DNA of 64,000 nucleotides from Allomesorhizobium camelthorni (GTDB lineage Bacteria > Pseudomonadota > Alphaproteobacteria > Rhizobiales > Rhizobiaceae). The position numbers and the translations under genes are program-made. This document shows, piece after piece, positions 54,901-63,362 of this stretch. The notes under the pieces were generated by a model. The model made no database searches and had not been told where the DNA came from. It was given only the letters and a program-made list of their open reading frames with translations. The DNA is taken from positions 124,001 to 188,000 of the forward strand of contig NZ_JAAKZF010000003.1 in NCBI RefSeq assembly GCF_011045125.1, read 5' to 3'. Within the stretch, counting starts at the first letter, position 1. Every line of letters begins with the position of its first letter.

Positions 54901-55672
54901 GGAGGCTTCCGAAAACCCGCTCGCCGCCGAAGCCCGCGGCACCGGAAAGACGCCCTCGCGCATTTTCGGCTCCTCCCCCGGCACATACGGCGCCGGCACC
55001 GAGGATCTGCTGGCGCGCGGCGATTGGCAGACGCGCGAGGAAATCGGCAGCGCCTATCTGGAAGCCACGTCGCACGCCTATGGCGGAGCCAGCGGCGAAG
55101 GCGTTTCGGCGCCCGGCGCATTCGCGGCCCGCATCGCCGAGGCCGACCTGCTGGTGCACACCGGCGACGACCCTGGCCGTGACATTCTCGAAGGCTCAGC
55201 CGATGTCGCCTTCATCGGCGGCTTTTCGGCGGCACTAGCGGCGTTGGGCAGGAATGCCGATGTCGTCGTACTCGACACGACCGACCCGGCGCGCCCCCGC
55301 CCCCGCTCAATCACTGAAGCGGTAAGCCGCGTCGTTCGCGCCCGCGCCACCAACCCGCGCTTCATCGACGGCCAGATGCGGCACGGCCCGCGCGGCGCAT
55401 CCGAATTCGCCGAGACCGTCGACCGGCTCGTCGGCTTCGCCGAGACCACCAACGCCATTCCCGGCGCGCTGATCGAGGCGGTCCACGACGCCTATCTCGG
55501 CAACGAAGAAGTCCGCGCCTTTCTTCTCCGCGAAAACCCGGCGGCCGCAAAAGTCATCGCCGAGCGGTTCGCCTCGGCGCGCCGGCGCGGCCTGTGGCAC
55601 CCGCTGCGCAACTCCGTCGACGATGACCTCGCGGCCCTGATCGCCGAGGCGCGAGCACTGGGGGCGGCATGA
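51929..55672 (+). CDS. cobN: Cobaltochelatase subunit CobN with two in-frame repeat insertions
   Basis: A 1247-residue subunit that inserts cobalt into hydrogenobyrinic acid a,c-diamide with CobS/CobT. Family blocks include ILGGYDWWRYGCDRL, LIPDYPSAPGRTGYAVGLD, VHVGAHGTLEWLPGKTVALS, LFTADPRTMPTPTAFDLGRA and FRDMFPTQIALIDAA. Residues about 201-259 and 551-590 have no counterpart in this pattern and are encoded by palindromic repeats at 52,531-52,704 and 53,581-53,698 read in frame. The enzyme may still work if these form surface loops. 10 bases after cobW. Confidence 0.95.
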   Translation: MHILTTTSASLDDLVEPVDLRQTPADIVALSFTDSDLAGLAAAWKADAASLPSMRLAALRDLRHPMSVDLWIDSVAAHAKVILVRILGGYDWWRYGCDRLSAIARENGVKLALLPGECRDEDLRLIECSTLPRAELDALLGYFREGGPENMRGLVHRLSALAGRETAASAPVSVPKAGFYDPGKAVVDKVDAFFAEGAPSHPPLSCPTSPPQGGRLAGRYVGSFFSPEDAPHTSKIGESANEGPISPLEGEMSGRTEGGRYRTGRGDGHKTAPIIPILFYRSMLLAADVAPIDALFAALRERGMAPVPIFVSSLKDPASVAFVETALADLAPSAIVTATAFATGAEPGVETLFDRAGVPVFQVIVATTRREAWAESQRGLAPADLAMHVVMPELDGRILAGAIAFKAETEADAALAFRAFANRPEPDRVAQVADRIAAFIRLQRTPRAERKIAVLIPDYPSAPGRTGYAVGLDVPASVLAMLHDLKQQGYHVEKILESPRALLKLLEGGDHALRLEDYVALSADLPSEARKSVEAAWGKAEAGMVKADVPHRPSSPCRDLLPVRTGRRGSSNADAPLSPSLRGEGKGEGRELSPKAGPCDPDRSKPAFPFRAATFGNVTVTLAPDRGRSVDRRADYHDPTLPPSHALLAFGLWLRKSLGIHAVVHVGAHGTLEWLPGKTVALSSACFPEIVTGSLPVIYPFIVSNPGEAAQAKRRIAAITIGHLPPPLAEAGLDDNQRTLERLVDEYAQADGLDRRRRDRLAKLIVETAAKTGLAMEAGVAKTDAPDEALRRIDSWLCDLKDFAIKDGLHVYGRAPDGEADAIRRQSAAAERDALIAALDGRHITAGPAGAPARGRTDVLPTGRNLFTADPRTMPTPTAFDLGRAAAEEMLLRYLQDHGDWPRSLVIDLWGSASLRTGGEEIAQGLFLMGCRPQWDASTGRVTGIEVLPPAAVGRPRVDVTWRISGLFRDMFPTQIALIDAAAAAVAARDEEASENPLAAEARGTGKTPSRIFGSSPGTYGAGTEDLLARGDWQTREEIGSAYLEATSHAYGGASGEGVSAPGAFAARIAEADLLVHTGDDPGRDILEGSADVAFIGGFSAALAALGRNADVVVLDTTDPARPRPRSITEAVSRVVRARATNPRFIDGQMRHGPRGASEFAETVDRLVGFAETTNAIPGALIEAVHDAYLGNEEVRAFLLRENPAAAKVIAERFASARRRGLWHPLRNSVDDDLAALIAEARALGAA
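52531..52704. repeat. Palindromic repeat element inside cobN (first)
   Basis: Arms of 47 bp at 52531-52577 and 52658-52704 match in reverse complement with two mismatches. Each arm contains a small palindrome of its own (ATCTCCCCCTCAAGGGGGGA). The element is read through in frame, giving a peptide with SPLEGEMSGRTEGG, a phrase I associate with dispersed repeats of Mesorhizobium proteins. No target duplication is obvious. Confidence 0.85.
53581..53698. repeat. Palindromic repeat element inside cobN (second)
   Basis: Outer ends CCGCCCCTCA (53581-53590) and TGAGGGGCGG (53689-53698) are inverted. Inside are two hairpins, CTTCTCCCCGT with ACGGGGAGAAG, and CTCTCCCCGT with ACGGGGAGAG, which are also inverted to each other. 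Read in frame as part of CobN (LSPSLRGEGKGEGRE). Confidence 0.85.
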
Positions 55673-56979
55673 CCTTCTCCCGCCGCGGCGCCTGCCCAGC
55701 ACTGTCCGCGCCGATGCAGACCGGCGACGGCCTGCTCGTCCGGCTCAACCCCGTTGCTGGAGGCGTTTCGCCCAACGCACTGATCGGTCTGTGCGAATCG
55801 GCCGCGCGCCACGGCAACGGCATCATGGAAGTCACCGCCCGCGGCAGCCTGCAGTTGCGCGGCCTGACCGCCGAATCCGCACCGCTTCTGGCCGCCGAAG
55901 TGGATCGGCTCGGCATTGTGGTCCGGACTGGCATTCCGGTCGAGACCGGGCCGCTTGCGGGGCTCGACCCGCAGGAGATCGCCGACCCGCGCCCGCTGGC
56001 GGAGCGTATCCGGGCAGGCGTCAAGGCTGCCGACCTGGGAAACCGCCTCGGCCCGAAGGTTTCCGTCGTCATTGATGGCGGCGGGCGGCTGAGCATGGAC
56101 ACGGTGCTCGCGGACGTCAGGCTGGTAGCGGAACGGCAGGGTGCCGAAGTTTTCTGGCGACTGGCGGTTGGCGGCGACGGCACAACCAGCCCGCTCGCAT
56201 CGTTGCCCGAACTAGCCGCCGCCGACGCCACGCTTGCCATCCTCGCTGCCATCGCAGCGCTCGGACGGGAGGGGCGGGCGCGAGACCTGACGCCAGAGCG
56301 ATTGGCCAGCTTGGCGCTGGCGTCGAATGGTTCGCAAGATCGCTCCTCTGTACCTCTCGGCATCTTCCCCCTTGCCGAAAGCCAATACGCCCTCACCATC
56401 GCCCTGCCCTTTGGCAGCATGCCGGCCGAAACCCTCATCGCGCTGGCAAACGCGGCTGCCTCGCTCGGCGCTTCAGAAATCCGCTTCGCCCCGCGCCGCA
56501 CTTTGCTCGTCCTCGGCCTTTCCGAACCCGCCTGCGCCGAACTCCGGAGCGCCGCCGCATCACTTGGCTTCGTCACCGATCCCGCCGACCCACGCACCAA
56601 AATCGCCGCCTGCCCCGGCGCGCCGGCCTGCGCGTCCGGCCACATCGCAACACGAAAAATAGCCGAAGAGATCGCCAAAGAGGCCGGCGACATTTTTGAC
56701 CCAACTTTCTCCCTCCACGTTTCAGGCTGCGCCAAGGGTTGCGCCTATCCGGCTGAAGCATCGCTGACGCTGACCGGCGGCGAAAAAGGAGCCGGACTTG
56801 TCGTTTCGGGAACGGCCAAGGGGCTTCCGGCGGCCTACACGCCGGGCTATGAAGCCGCGCGCGGCTTCGGCCGGGTTGCCAAGCTTCTACGAAATCAGCG
56901 CAGGCCGGGAGAAACCACCGCGTCCTGTCTTGCGCGGCTGGGCGAAACCCGGATCGCAGCGGCTTTTCACCAAGGATAA
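55669..56979 (+). CDS. cobG: Precorrin-3B synthase
   Basis: A 436-residue monooxygenase of the sulfite/nitrite reductase fold that uses O2 to make precorrin-3B; marks the aerobic cobalamin route. N-terminal block GDGLLVRLNPVAGGVSPNAL, then ITGRGSLQLRGL-like text, and the 4Fe-4S/sirohaem Cys set ACPGAPACASG and SGCAKGCAYP. ATGA overlap with cobN. Length as in the family. Confidence 0.94.
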   Translation: MTFSRRGACPALSAPMQTGDGLLVRLNPVAGGVSPNALIGLCESAARHGNGIMEVTARGSLQLRGLTAESAPLLAAEVDRLGIVVRTGIPVETGPLAGLDPQEIADPRPLAERIRAGVKAADLGNRLGPKVSVVIDGGGRLSMDTVLADVRLVAERQGAEVFWRLAVGGDGTTSPLASLPELAAADATLAILAAIAALGREGRARDLTPERLASLALASNGSQDRSSVPLGIFPLAESQYALTIALPFGSMPAETLIALANAAASLGASEIRFAPRRTLLVLGLSEPACAELRSAAASLGFVTDPADPRTKIAACPGAPACASGHIATRKIAEEIAKEAGDIFDPTFSLHVSGCAKGCAYPAEASLTLTGGEKGAGLVVSGTAKGLPAAYTPGYEAARGFGRVAKLLRNQRRPGETTASCLARLGETRIAAAFHQG

Positions 56980-56981
56980 CA

Positions 56982-57611
56982 ATGTCTTACGACTATATTC
57001 ACGACGGTACGGCGATCTATGAGCGCTCCTTTGCGATCATCCGCGCCGAAGCCGATCTCAGCCGGTTTTCAGAGGCCGAGGCCGATGTCGCGGTGCGCAT
57101 GGTGCATGCCTGTGGGCTCGTCGAGGCGGCGCAACACTTTGTTTTCTCTGAAGGTTTTGTCGCGGCGGCGCGAAATGCCCTGCTTGCCGGTGCGCCGATA
57201 TTCTGCGATGCCGAAATGGTCGTGCGTGGCATAACCCGCGCGCGTCTGCCGGCCGATAACGAAGTTATCTGCACCCTGCGCGACCCGCAAACTGCTGAAA
57301 TCGCAATGGAAATCGGAAATACTCGATCAGCAGCCGCGATGCGGCTTTGGGGCGAGCGCATGGCGGGCTCGGTGGTGGCGATCGGCAATGCGCCGACCGC
57401 CTTGTTCTATCTGCTGGAAATGCTGCGCGACGGCGCGCCGAAGCCGGCGGCGATCATCGGCATGCCGGTTGGGTTCGTAGGCGCTGCCGAATCCAAGGAT
57501 GCGCTGGCCGAAAACTCCTACGGCGTGCCCTATGCCATCGTGCGCGGCCGCCTCGGCGGCAGCGCCATCACGGCTGCAGCCGTCAATGCACTAGGGAGGC
57601 CAGGCCTTTGA
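56982..57611 (+). CDS. cobH: Precorrin-8X methylmutase
   Basis: A 209-residue enzyme that moves a methyl group from C11 to C12, yielding hydrogenobyrinic acid. The catalytic His lies in RMVHACGLVEAAQHF (His43 or so); FCDAEMVVRGITRARLPADN and GMPVGFVGAAESKDAL are family blocks. Two bases after cobG. Confidence 0.95.
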   Translation: MSYDYIHDGTAIYERSFAIIRAEADLSRFSEAEADVAVRMVHACGLVEAAQHFVFSEGFVAAARNALLAGAPIFCDAEMVVRGITRARLPADNEVICTLRDPQTAEIAMEIGNTRSAAAMRLWGERMAGSVVAIGNAPTALFYLLEMLRDGAPKPAAIIGMPVGFVGAAESKDALAENSYGVPYAIVRGRLGGSAITAAAVNALGRPGL

Positions 57612-58345
57612 ATATGCACGCAAAAGGCCGCCTGGTGGGCGTCGGCACCGGACCCGGCGATCCTGAATTGCTAACCCTGAAAGCCGTGCGCGCGCTGGCC
57701 GAAGCCGACGTGGTCGCGCATTTTTCCAAGCGCGGCAGCAACGGCAATGCGCGCGCCATCGTCGGCGCGCATCTGCGGCCCGTGTGCATAGAATTGCCGC
57801 TCGTCTATCCCGTCACAACGGAAATAGATAAGGATCACAATGACTACCGCTCCGCGATAGCCGATTTCTACGAAGAATCTGTTCACAAAGTCGCGGAACA
57901 CCTCGAAGCCGGCAGAATGGTCGCGGTTCTGTCCGAAGGCGACCCGCTTTTCTACGGGTCGTACATGCATCTCCATGTGCGCCTCGCAGACCGCTTCCCG
58001 ACAGAGGTCATTCCCGGCGTCACCGCGATGTCGGGCTGCTGGTCGCAGGCCGGCCTGCCGATCGTCCAGGGCGACGACGTGCTCTCCGTCCTGCCGGGCA
58101 CGATGAGCGAATTCGAGCTGACGCGCCGGCTTGCCGACACGGACGCGGCGGTCATCATGAAGGTCGGCCGCAACCTGCCGAAGATCCGCCGGGCGCTCGA
58201 AGCAACGGGCAAGCTCGCCCGCGCGGTCTATGTCGAGCGCGGCACGATGGCGAACACCGCGTCGATGCCGCTGGCCGACAAGGCGGACGACGACGCGCCC
58301 TATTTCTCGATCGTGCTGGTGGCCGGCTGGGTGGGGCGGCCGTGA
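57608..58345 (+). CDS. cobI: Precorrin-2 C20-methyltransferase
   Basis: A 245-residue SAM-dependent methyltransferase of the tetrapyrrole methylase fold. GVGTGPGDPELLTLKAVRAL opens the SAM site; LSEGDPLFYGSYMHL and IPGVTAMSGCWSQAGLPI follow. TTG 57608 is chosen because GGGAGG lies eight bases upstream and the TTG overlaps the cobH stop; ATG 57614 is the alternative. Confidence 0.93.
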   Translation: MNMHAKGRLVGVGTGPGDPELLTLKAVRALAEADVVAHFSKRGSNGNARAIVGAHLRPVCIELPLVYPVTTEIDKDHNDYRSAIADFYEESVHKVAEHLEAGRMVAVLSEGDPLFYGSYMHLHVRLADRFPTEVIPGVTAMSGCWSQAGLPIVQGDDVLSVLPGTMSEFELTRRLADTDAAVIMKVGRNLPKIRRALEATGKLARAVYVERGTMANTASMPLADKADDDAPYFSIVLVAGWVGRP

Positions 58346-59106
58346 GCGGAAAGATCCTTGTCGTCGGGCTCGGCCCCGGCAATGCCGATCAGATCACGCC
58401 CCAGGCGAGCCGGGCGGCTGCGGAAGCCGAGTTCTTCTTCGGCTACGGACCCTATGTCAGCCGGCTGGAGCTTCGGCCTGACCAGACGCGGATTGCTTCC
58501 GACAATCGCGAGGAGCTTTCGCGAGCCAAGGCCGCGCTGGAGAAAGCGGCCGAAGGCGCGAAGGTCGCTGTCGTCTCCGGCGGCGATCCCGGCGTGTTCG
58601 CCATGGCCGCAGCCGTGTGCGAGGCGATCGAGGCCGGCCCAAAGGAATGGCGGGACATCGACCTGATTGTGGTGCCCGGCGTCACCGCCATGCTCGCGGT
58701 CGCCGCCCGCATCGGCGCGCCGCTCGGCCATGATTTCTGCGCCATCTCGCTGTCCGACAATCTGAAGCCGTGGAATCTGATCGAGGAGCGGCTGCAGGCT
58801 GCCGCGGGCGCCGGCTTCGTCATCGCGCTCTACAACCCGATCAGCAAGGCACGCCCCTGGCAACTCGGCCGCGCCTTCGAATGTGTGAGCGCAATCCTGC
58901 CCGGCGACACACCCGTCATCTTCGGCCGTGCCGCCGGACGCCCCGACGAGCGGATAGAAGTGTTTCCGCTTTCGAAAGCCGATCCGGAAAAGGCTGACAT
59001 GGCGACCTGCGTCATTATCGGCTCGCCCGAGACAAAAATCATCGAACGCGGCGAGCGACCCGCTTTGGTCTATACGCCGCGCTTCTCGGCCGGTCCCAGC
59101 CAATGA
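58342..59106 (+). CDS. cobJ: Precorrin-3B C17-methyltransferase
   Basis: A 254-residue tetrapyrrole methylase that methylates C17 and contracts the ring. VVGLGPGNADQITPQASRAA, VVSGGDPGVFAMAAAVCEAI, VVPGVTAMLAVAARIGAPLG and ALYNPISKARPWQL are typical. Starts at GTG 58342 (GTGA overlap with cobI). Its end overlaps the convergent cobK end by 37 bp. Confidence 0.95.
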   Translation: MSGKILVVGLGPGNADQITPQASRAAAEAEFFFGYGPYVSRLELRPDQTRIASDNREELSRAKAALEKAAEGAKVAVVSGGDPGVFAMAAAVCEAIEAGPKEWRDIDLIVVPGVTAMLAVAARIGAPLGHDFCAISLSDNLKPWNLIEERLQAAAGAGFVIALYNPISKARPWQLGRAFECVSAILPGDTPVIFGRAAGRPDERIEVFPLSKADPEKADMATCVIIGSPETKIIERGERPALVYTPRFSAGPSQ

Positions 59107-59837
59107 TCGACCTTTTCCAGAAGCTCCTCGACGCTCGCCGCGGCCGGTACGTCCGGCAGCATCGGCCTGCGGAACAGCATCACTTCGATGCCAAGCTTTC
59201 GCGCCGCGGCGATCTTGCCGTAGGTTGCGCTGCCGCCGCTGTTCTTGGCGACGATCGCGTCGACGCGGTGGGTTTTCAGCAGTTCCAGTTCGTCCGCCTC
59301 GGCGAACGGCCCGCGCGCCAGAATGTAGGTCGCGTCGGGCACGTCGAGCGGCGGCTCGACCGGGTCGACGCTGCGTATGACATAGGCGTGCTGCGGGGCG
59401 GAGGCGAATTCGGCGATCTCCTGCCGGCCGAGCGCCAGGAAGACTTTTCGCGGCTCAGGTCCGAGGGCTTTCACGGCCTCCGCCGCATCGGCGACCAGCG
59501 TCCAGCGGTCGCCTTCGACCCGCTCCCATGCCGGACGGCGCAGCGCGAATATCGGGACACCAGCAATCTCCGCCGCCTCGGCGGCGTTGCGCGAAATGTT
59601 CGCCGCATAGGGATGCGTCGCGTCGATCAGCAGATCTATTTGCTCCTCGCGCAGATAAGCGGCCAGTCCTTCCACCCCGCCAAAGCCGCCGCTGCGCGTC
59701 GGCACGCCCTGCGCGACTGGACTTTCCGTGCGCCCGGCAAGAGACAGGGTGACAGCGAGATCGCCGCGCTGCGCAAGCTTGCCGGCCAGTTGCCGGGCTT
59801 CGGTGGTTCCGCCGAGGATGAGGATTTTTTTGGCCAA
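59070..59837 (-). CDS. cobK: Precorrin-6A reductase
   Basis: An enzyme of about 255 residues that reduces precorrin-6A with NADPH. KKILILGGTTEARQLAGKLA, SGGFGGVEGLAAYL, IDLLIDATHPYAANISRNAA and VAKNSGGSATYGKIAAARKL are family blocks. The start is uncertain: TTG 59837 just before KKILILGG gives the normal length, while the longer in-frame GTG 59870 lies in a repeat-like GTGAGGGGCAG. It runs against the rest of the locus. Confidence 0.88.
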   Translation of the reverse strand: MAKKILILGGTTEARQLAGKLAQRGDLAVTLSLAGRTESPVAQGVPTRSGGFGGVEGLAAYLREEQIDLLIDATHPYAANISRNAAEAAEIAGVPIFALRRPAWERVEGDRWTLVADAAEAVKALGPEPRKVFLALGRQEIAEFASAPQHAYVIRSVDPVEPPLDVPDATYILARGPFAEADELELLKTHRVDAIVAKNSGGSATYGKIAAARKLGIEVMLFRRPMLPDVPAAASVEELLEKVDHWLGPAEKRGV

Positions 59838-59989
59838 GTTGCGCCGCGCCCAATGGAATCTGCCCCTCACCTTTACCCTCTCCCGATCGCCGCGTCAGCG
59901 AAATCGGATGGAGACGAGTGTCTAGCACCGGCGGCCTTCAAGAGCGGCCATTCTGACCCGACTCTGATTTCACCACCGTCGAGGCATGG

Positions 59990-60209
59990 ATTCCCGACAC
60001 TCTCCGCTCGTTCCTCGCTCACGAGGTCGGGAATGACGAGTTGCGTTTATGCCTCCGCCAATCTCCAACCCCGGCGATTTGCTGAAGCCTCCGCCAATCT
60101 TCACCGCTGGCGATTTGCGGAAGCCTTCGCCAATCGATTTGCGGAAGCGCCCCATGCAGCCGTCATTCCCGACCTCGTGAGCGAGGAACGAGCGGAGAGT
60201 GTCGGGAAT
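59990..60209. repeat. Composite element: 49-bp inverted arms with tandem repeats in the loop
   Basis: The arms at 59990-60038 and 60161-60209 are perfect reverse complements over 49 bp. The 122-bp loop holds about 2.5 imperfect tandem units of some 36 bp (GCCTCCGCCAATCT..., ending GGCGATTTGC(T/G)GAA) at 60,053-60,148. The 424-bp gap between cobK and cobL is almost all this element. A leftward reading encodes a short 12-residue periodicity (GGGFSKSPGLEI). It could be a mobile miniature element, and in RNA would form a long hairpin. Confidence 0.85.
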
Positions 60210-60294
60210 GAATGCCTCGACGTTGGCTGCATCAAAACCGGCGAAGAACAGCCGATACCCGGAGCCGTAGCTTTCCGACAGGTTGGGGCCTGAG

Positions 60295-61521
60295 ATGACA
60301 AACTCACCAGCCACATCCAAATGGCTCACCATCGTCGGTATCGGCGAGGATGGCGTGGAAGGTCTTGGCGACGAGGCCAAGCGCTGCATTGCTGATGCGG
60401 AGATCGTCTTTGGCGGCAGGCGGCACCTTGCATTGGCGGCTCCGTTGGTGAAGGGCGAAGCCCGCGCGTGGCCGACGCCGTTCGATCCGGAAATGCGCGA
60501 TGTGCTGGCGTTGCGCGGCCGGAAAGTCTGCGTGCTGGCTTCCGGCGATCCTTTTTTCCATGGCGTCGGCGCGACGCTGGCGCGTCATGTCCCTGTCGAC
60601 GAGATGCGGGTCATTCCAGCGCCGTCGGCCTTTTCGCTGGCCGCAAGCCGGCTCGGCTGGCCGCTGCCGGACATCGAGACCGTATCGTTGCATGGCCACC
60701 CGATCGATCTGATACGCCCGCTCCTGCATCCGAAAACGCGCATCCTGGCCTTGACCTCCGACGCCGATGGCCCGGCGGCGATTGCAAAGCTGCTCACGCA
60801 ACTGGGCTTCGGCGCGACGCGCCTGACCGTGCTGGAAGCTCTCGGCGGTCCGAACGAGCGGCTGCGCTCCATGCAGGCCGATGCGTTCGATCTGGAAGAA
60901 ATAAATCCGCTCAATGTGTTGGCGCTGGAAATTGATTCGTCGCGCGATGCGACACTCCTGCCTCTGACGCCGGGCATGGCCGACGATCTGTTCGAGCATG
61001 ACGGCCAGATCACCAAGCGCGAAGTCCGCGCGATGACGCTGGCGGCGCTGGCCCCTCGGCGCAGCGAATTGCTGTGGGACATCGGCGCGGGTTCGGGTTC
61101 AATCTCGATAGAATGGATGCTCGCGCACCCTTCCCTGCGCGCCATCGCCATCGAAGCCAATCAGGATCGCGCCGCCCGCATCCGCCGCAATGCAAGCGCA
61201 TGCGGCGTTCCCGGCCTGAGCATCGTCGAGGGCCGCGCGCCGGCGGCGCTGGCCGGGCTGGAAACGCCCGACGCGATCTTCATCGGCGGCGGCGGAACCG
61301 GACCGGGCGTCATGGAAGCGGCGATCGCCGCCCTGCCCTCCGGCGGCCGGCTGGTGGCCAATGCGGTCACGCTCGAAATGGAAGCGCTGCTGCTGGCGCG
61401 CCAGGCCGAGCTCGGCGGCGAGCTTACACGCATTTCCGTGTCGCGCGCGGCGCCGGTCGGCTCCATGCAAGGCTGGCGGCCAGCCATGCCGGTCACGCAA
61501 TGGTCGTGGGTGAAGCCATGA
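60295..61521 (+). CDS. cobL: Precorrin-6Y C5,15-methyltransferase (decarboxylating)
   Basis: A 408-residue fusion of a CbiE-type methylase (residues 1-210: LTIVGIGEDGVEGLGDEAKR, VLASGDPFFHGVGATLARHV) and a CbiT-type Rossmann methyltransferase (residues 225-408: KREVRAMTLAALAPRRSELL, then WDIGAGSGSISIEWMLAHP, with SAM motif I). It methylates C5 and C15 and removes the acetate carboxyl group at C12. Start ATG 60295. Confidence 0.94.
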   Translation: MTNSPATSKWLTIVGIGEDGVEGLGDEAKRCIADAEIVFGGRRHLALAAPLVKGEARAWPTPFDPEMRDVLALRGRKVCVLASGDPFFHGVGATLARHVPVDEMRVIPAPSAFSLAASRLGWPLPDIETVSLHGHPIDLIRPLLHPKTRILALTSDADGPAAIAKLLTQLGFGATRLTVLEALGGPNERLRSMQADAFDLEEINPLNVLALEIDSSRDATLLPLTPGMADDLFEHDGQITKREVRAMTLAALAPRRSELLWDIGAGSGSISIEWMLAHPSLRAIAIEANQDRAARIRRNASACGVPGLSIVEGRAPAALAGLETPDAIFIGGGGTGPGVMEAAIAALPSGGRLVANAVTLEMEALLLARQAELGGELTRISVSRAAPVGSMQGWRPAMPVTQWSWVKP

Positions 61522-62288
61522 TCGTTGCGGGGATCGGATGCCGCAAAGGCGTGAGCACGGCGGAGGTGATTGCCGCCGTGGAAGCGGCGCTGGAAGCGCA
61601 TGGGCTCGCCGTGAGTGCCCTGTCGTCGCTGGCGACCACTGCGTTCAAGCGGGACGAGGAGGCGATATTTGCTGCAGGACGCGAGCTTGGGCTGCCGGTG
61701 TTTGTGGTGGAGGATGAAGCGCTCTTGCTCGATGCGGCAGCGCCGCCCCTCACCTGCCTGCCGGCATCCTCTCCCCGTATCCTTCGACAAGCTCAGGACG
61801 GAGAGGAGAGCCTGCATGACGGATTTCTCCAATCGCCGACGTTGCAAGTTCAGCACGGAGGCCAAAGCCAGACTCCTTCGCCACGCGCCATCGCAAGTGA
61901 TTCAAGCGAGACGCTGACGACTCCCTCCCCCTTGAGGGGAGGGATAGAGGGTGGGGGTCAACAACGCTCCAATCGTCGGCGAGGGGACGTCCCTTTGCGA
62001 AGACCGGACCCGGCCTTCATACCCCCACCCTCTATCCCTCCCCTCAAGGGGGAGGGAGGCATCGACGCTGCGCTCTACGATCAGTGCGATAGCCGTGCCC
62101 CCGGCAGGAAGAATGAGGGCATCAGCACCCTCACCCACTCCGCACGTTCCCAGGCTGTGGCCGGCTCGCCCTCCGTCTCCGAAGCCGCCGCGCTGGCCGC
62201 CGCCGGCGAAGGGGCGCGTTTGCTAGGCCCGCGCATCGTCGTCGGCCAAGTCACCTGCGCGCTCGCAACATCGGGAGATGCGGCATGA
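61518..62288 (+). CDS. cobE: CobE/CbiG C-terminal domain protein split by an in-frame repeat block
   Basis: A 256-residue frame. Residues 1-74 ([20 protein letters not shown], then [20 protein letters not shown]) and about 200-256 ([36 protein letters not shown]) are the two halves of CobE, usually about 130 residues long. Between them, 61,742-62,120 is repeat sequence read in frame without a stop. The protein may be inactive or tolerate the loop. ATGA overlap with cobL and cobM keeps the operon coupling intact. Confidence 0.85.
   Translation: MIVAGIGCRKGVSTAEVIAAVEAALEAHGLAVSALSSLATTAFKRDEEAIFAAGRELGLPVFVVEDEALLLDAAAPPLTCLPASSPRILRQAQDGEESLHDGFLQSPTLQVQHGGQSQTPSPRAIASDSSETLTTPSPLRGGIEGGGQQRSNRRRGDVPLRRPDPAFIPPPSIPPLKGEGGIDAALYDQCDSRAPGRKNEGISTLTHSARSQAVAGSPSVSEAAALAAAGEGARLLGPRIVVGQVTCALATSGDAA
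61742..62120. repeat. Repeat block inside cobE
   Basis: Includes a palindrome around CCTTCGACAAGCTCAGGACG near 61,781 and a 38-bp perfect inverted repeat (61921-61958 with 62021-62058, core CTTGAGGGGAGGGATAGAGG). The same arm recurs at 63,107-63,142 and 63,212-63,248. Between the two parts, 61,816-61,917 reads [20 protein letters not shown] in another frame, reminiscent of short transposase-like starts, but too short to name. Confidence 0.8.
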
Positions 62289-63049
62289 CGGTCCATTTCA
62301 TCGGCGCCGGTCCGGGCGCGGCCGACCTCATCACCGTTCGCGGCAGCAGACTGCTGGAACGCTGCCCGGTCTGCCTCTATGCAGGCTCGATCGTCTCACG
62401 GGAGTTGCTGGACTATTGCGCGGCCGGGGCGAAGCTGGTCGACACCGCGCCGATGTCGCTCGACGAGATCGAGGCCGAGTATGTGGCCGCGCATCAGGCC
62501 GGCCACGATGTGGCGCGCCTGCATTCGGGCGATCTTTCCGTGTGGAGCGCGGTGGCCGAACAGATCCGCCGGCTGGAAAAGCACGGCATCCCCTATACAA
62601 TGACGCCCGGCGTCCCCGCCTTCGCCGCCGCCGCGGCAGCGCTCGGCCGCGAGCTGACCATCCCCGAAGTTGCGCAAAGCCTGGTGCTGACGCGCGTATC
62701 GGGGCGCGCCTCGCCGATGCCCTCGGGCGAGACGCTTGCAGCCTTCGGCGCGACCGGTGCGACGCTGGCGATCCACCTTGCCATTCATGCGATCGACCGC
62801 GTGGTCGCGGAACTGACGCCGTTCCATGGCGAGGACTGCCCGGTGGCGGTCGTGTTCCACGCATCATGGCCGGACGAGCGGGTCGTGCGCGGGACGCTGG
62901 CGACAATCGCGGCCGAACTGGAGAAAGATCCGATCGAGCGAACGGCAATCATTTTTGTCGGCAAATCGCTGGCGGCGGAGGGCTTTCGCGAGAGCTCGCT
63001 TTACGATGCGTATTATCAGCGCCGTTTCCGGGGCCGGGAGGGGCTATGA
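62285..63049 (+). CDS. cobM: Precorrin-4 C11-methyltransferase
   Basis: A 254-residue tetrapyrrole methylase adding the C11 methyl. [79 protein letters not shown] and [12 protein letters not shown] near the end are typical. Usual length. Last rightward gene of the cobalamin operon in the window. Confidence 0.95.
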   Translation: MTVHFIGAGPGAADLITVRGSRLLERCPVCLYAGSIVSRELLDYCAAGAKLVDTAPMSLDEIEAEYVAAHQAGHDVARLHSGDLSVWSAVAEQIRRLEKHGIPYTMTPGVPAFAAAAAALGRELTIPEVAQSLVLTRVSGRASPMPSGETLAAFGATGATLAIHLAIHAIDRVVAELTPFHGEDCPVAVVFHASWPDERVVRGTLATIAAELEKDPIERTAIIFVGKSLAAEGFRESSLYDAYYQRRFRGREGL

Positions 63050-63106
63050 TGCCAATGTTCGACATCGCCCTCCTTGCCGGTTCAGCGCCGCCCCGCCTCC
63101 CGGCAT

Positions 63107-63248
63107 CCTCTCCCCGTGAGGGGAGGGATAAAGGGTGGGGGTGGAAACCACGCCGATCGCCTCCGAACCACCCTCTTTTTGAGTCAAATCGGACAAGAAA
63201 GCTGCCTTCATACCCCCACCCTCTATCCCTCCCCTCAAAGGGGAGGGT
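63107..63248. repeat. Palindromic repeat downstream of cobM
   Basis: Arms at 63107-63142 and 63212-63248 are inverted and carry the same GAGGGGAGGGAT(A)AGGGTGGGGGT core as the repeat inside cobE, with a few mismatches. Spacer about 70 bp. It lies in the 593-bp gene-free gap after cobM. Confidence 0.8.
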
Positions 63249-63362
63249 GTCGTCAGCGCCTCATTCCAACTATATGCGATTGCCCTGCCGTGAACGGGGA
63301 GAGGGGCGCCTTCATCGCGGGTTTTGCCACTCGTTGGCGGCCGTTGCCGCGATGGGGACGAA

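Noticed and set aside
53951-55159. Open frame of about 400 codons on the - strand
   Set aside because: Antisense to cobN, which has clear family motifs through this whole stretch.
60053-60148. CRISPR-like array, because of the regular repeats
   Set aside because: Units are contiguous and imperfect with no unique spacers, and no cas genes are near; it is a tandem repeat in the loop of an inverted repeat.
61816-61917. Possible transposase start ([20 protein letters not shown])
   Set aside because: Only about 30 codons, within the cobE repeat block, and no terminal repeats or further transposase sequence; too little to call an IS remnant.
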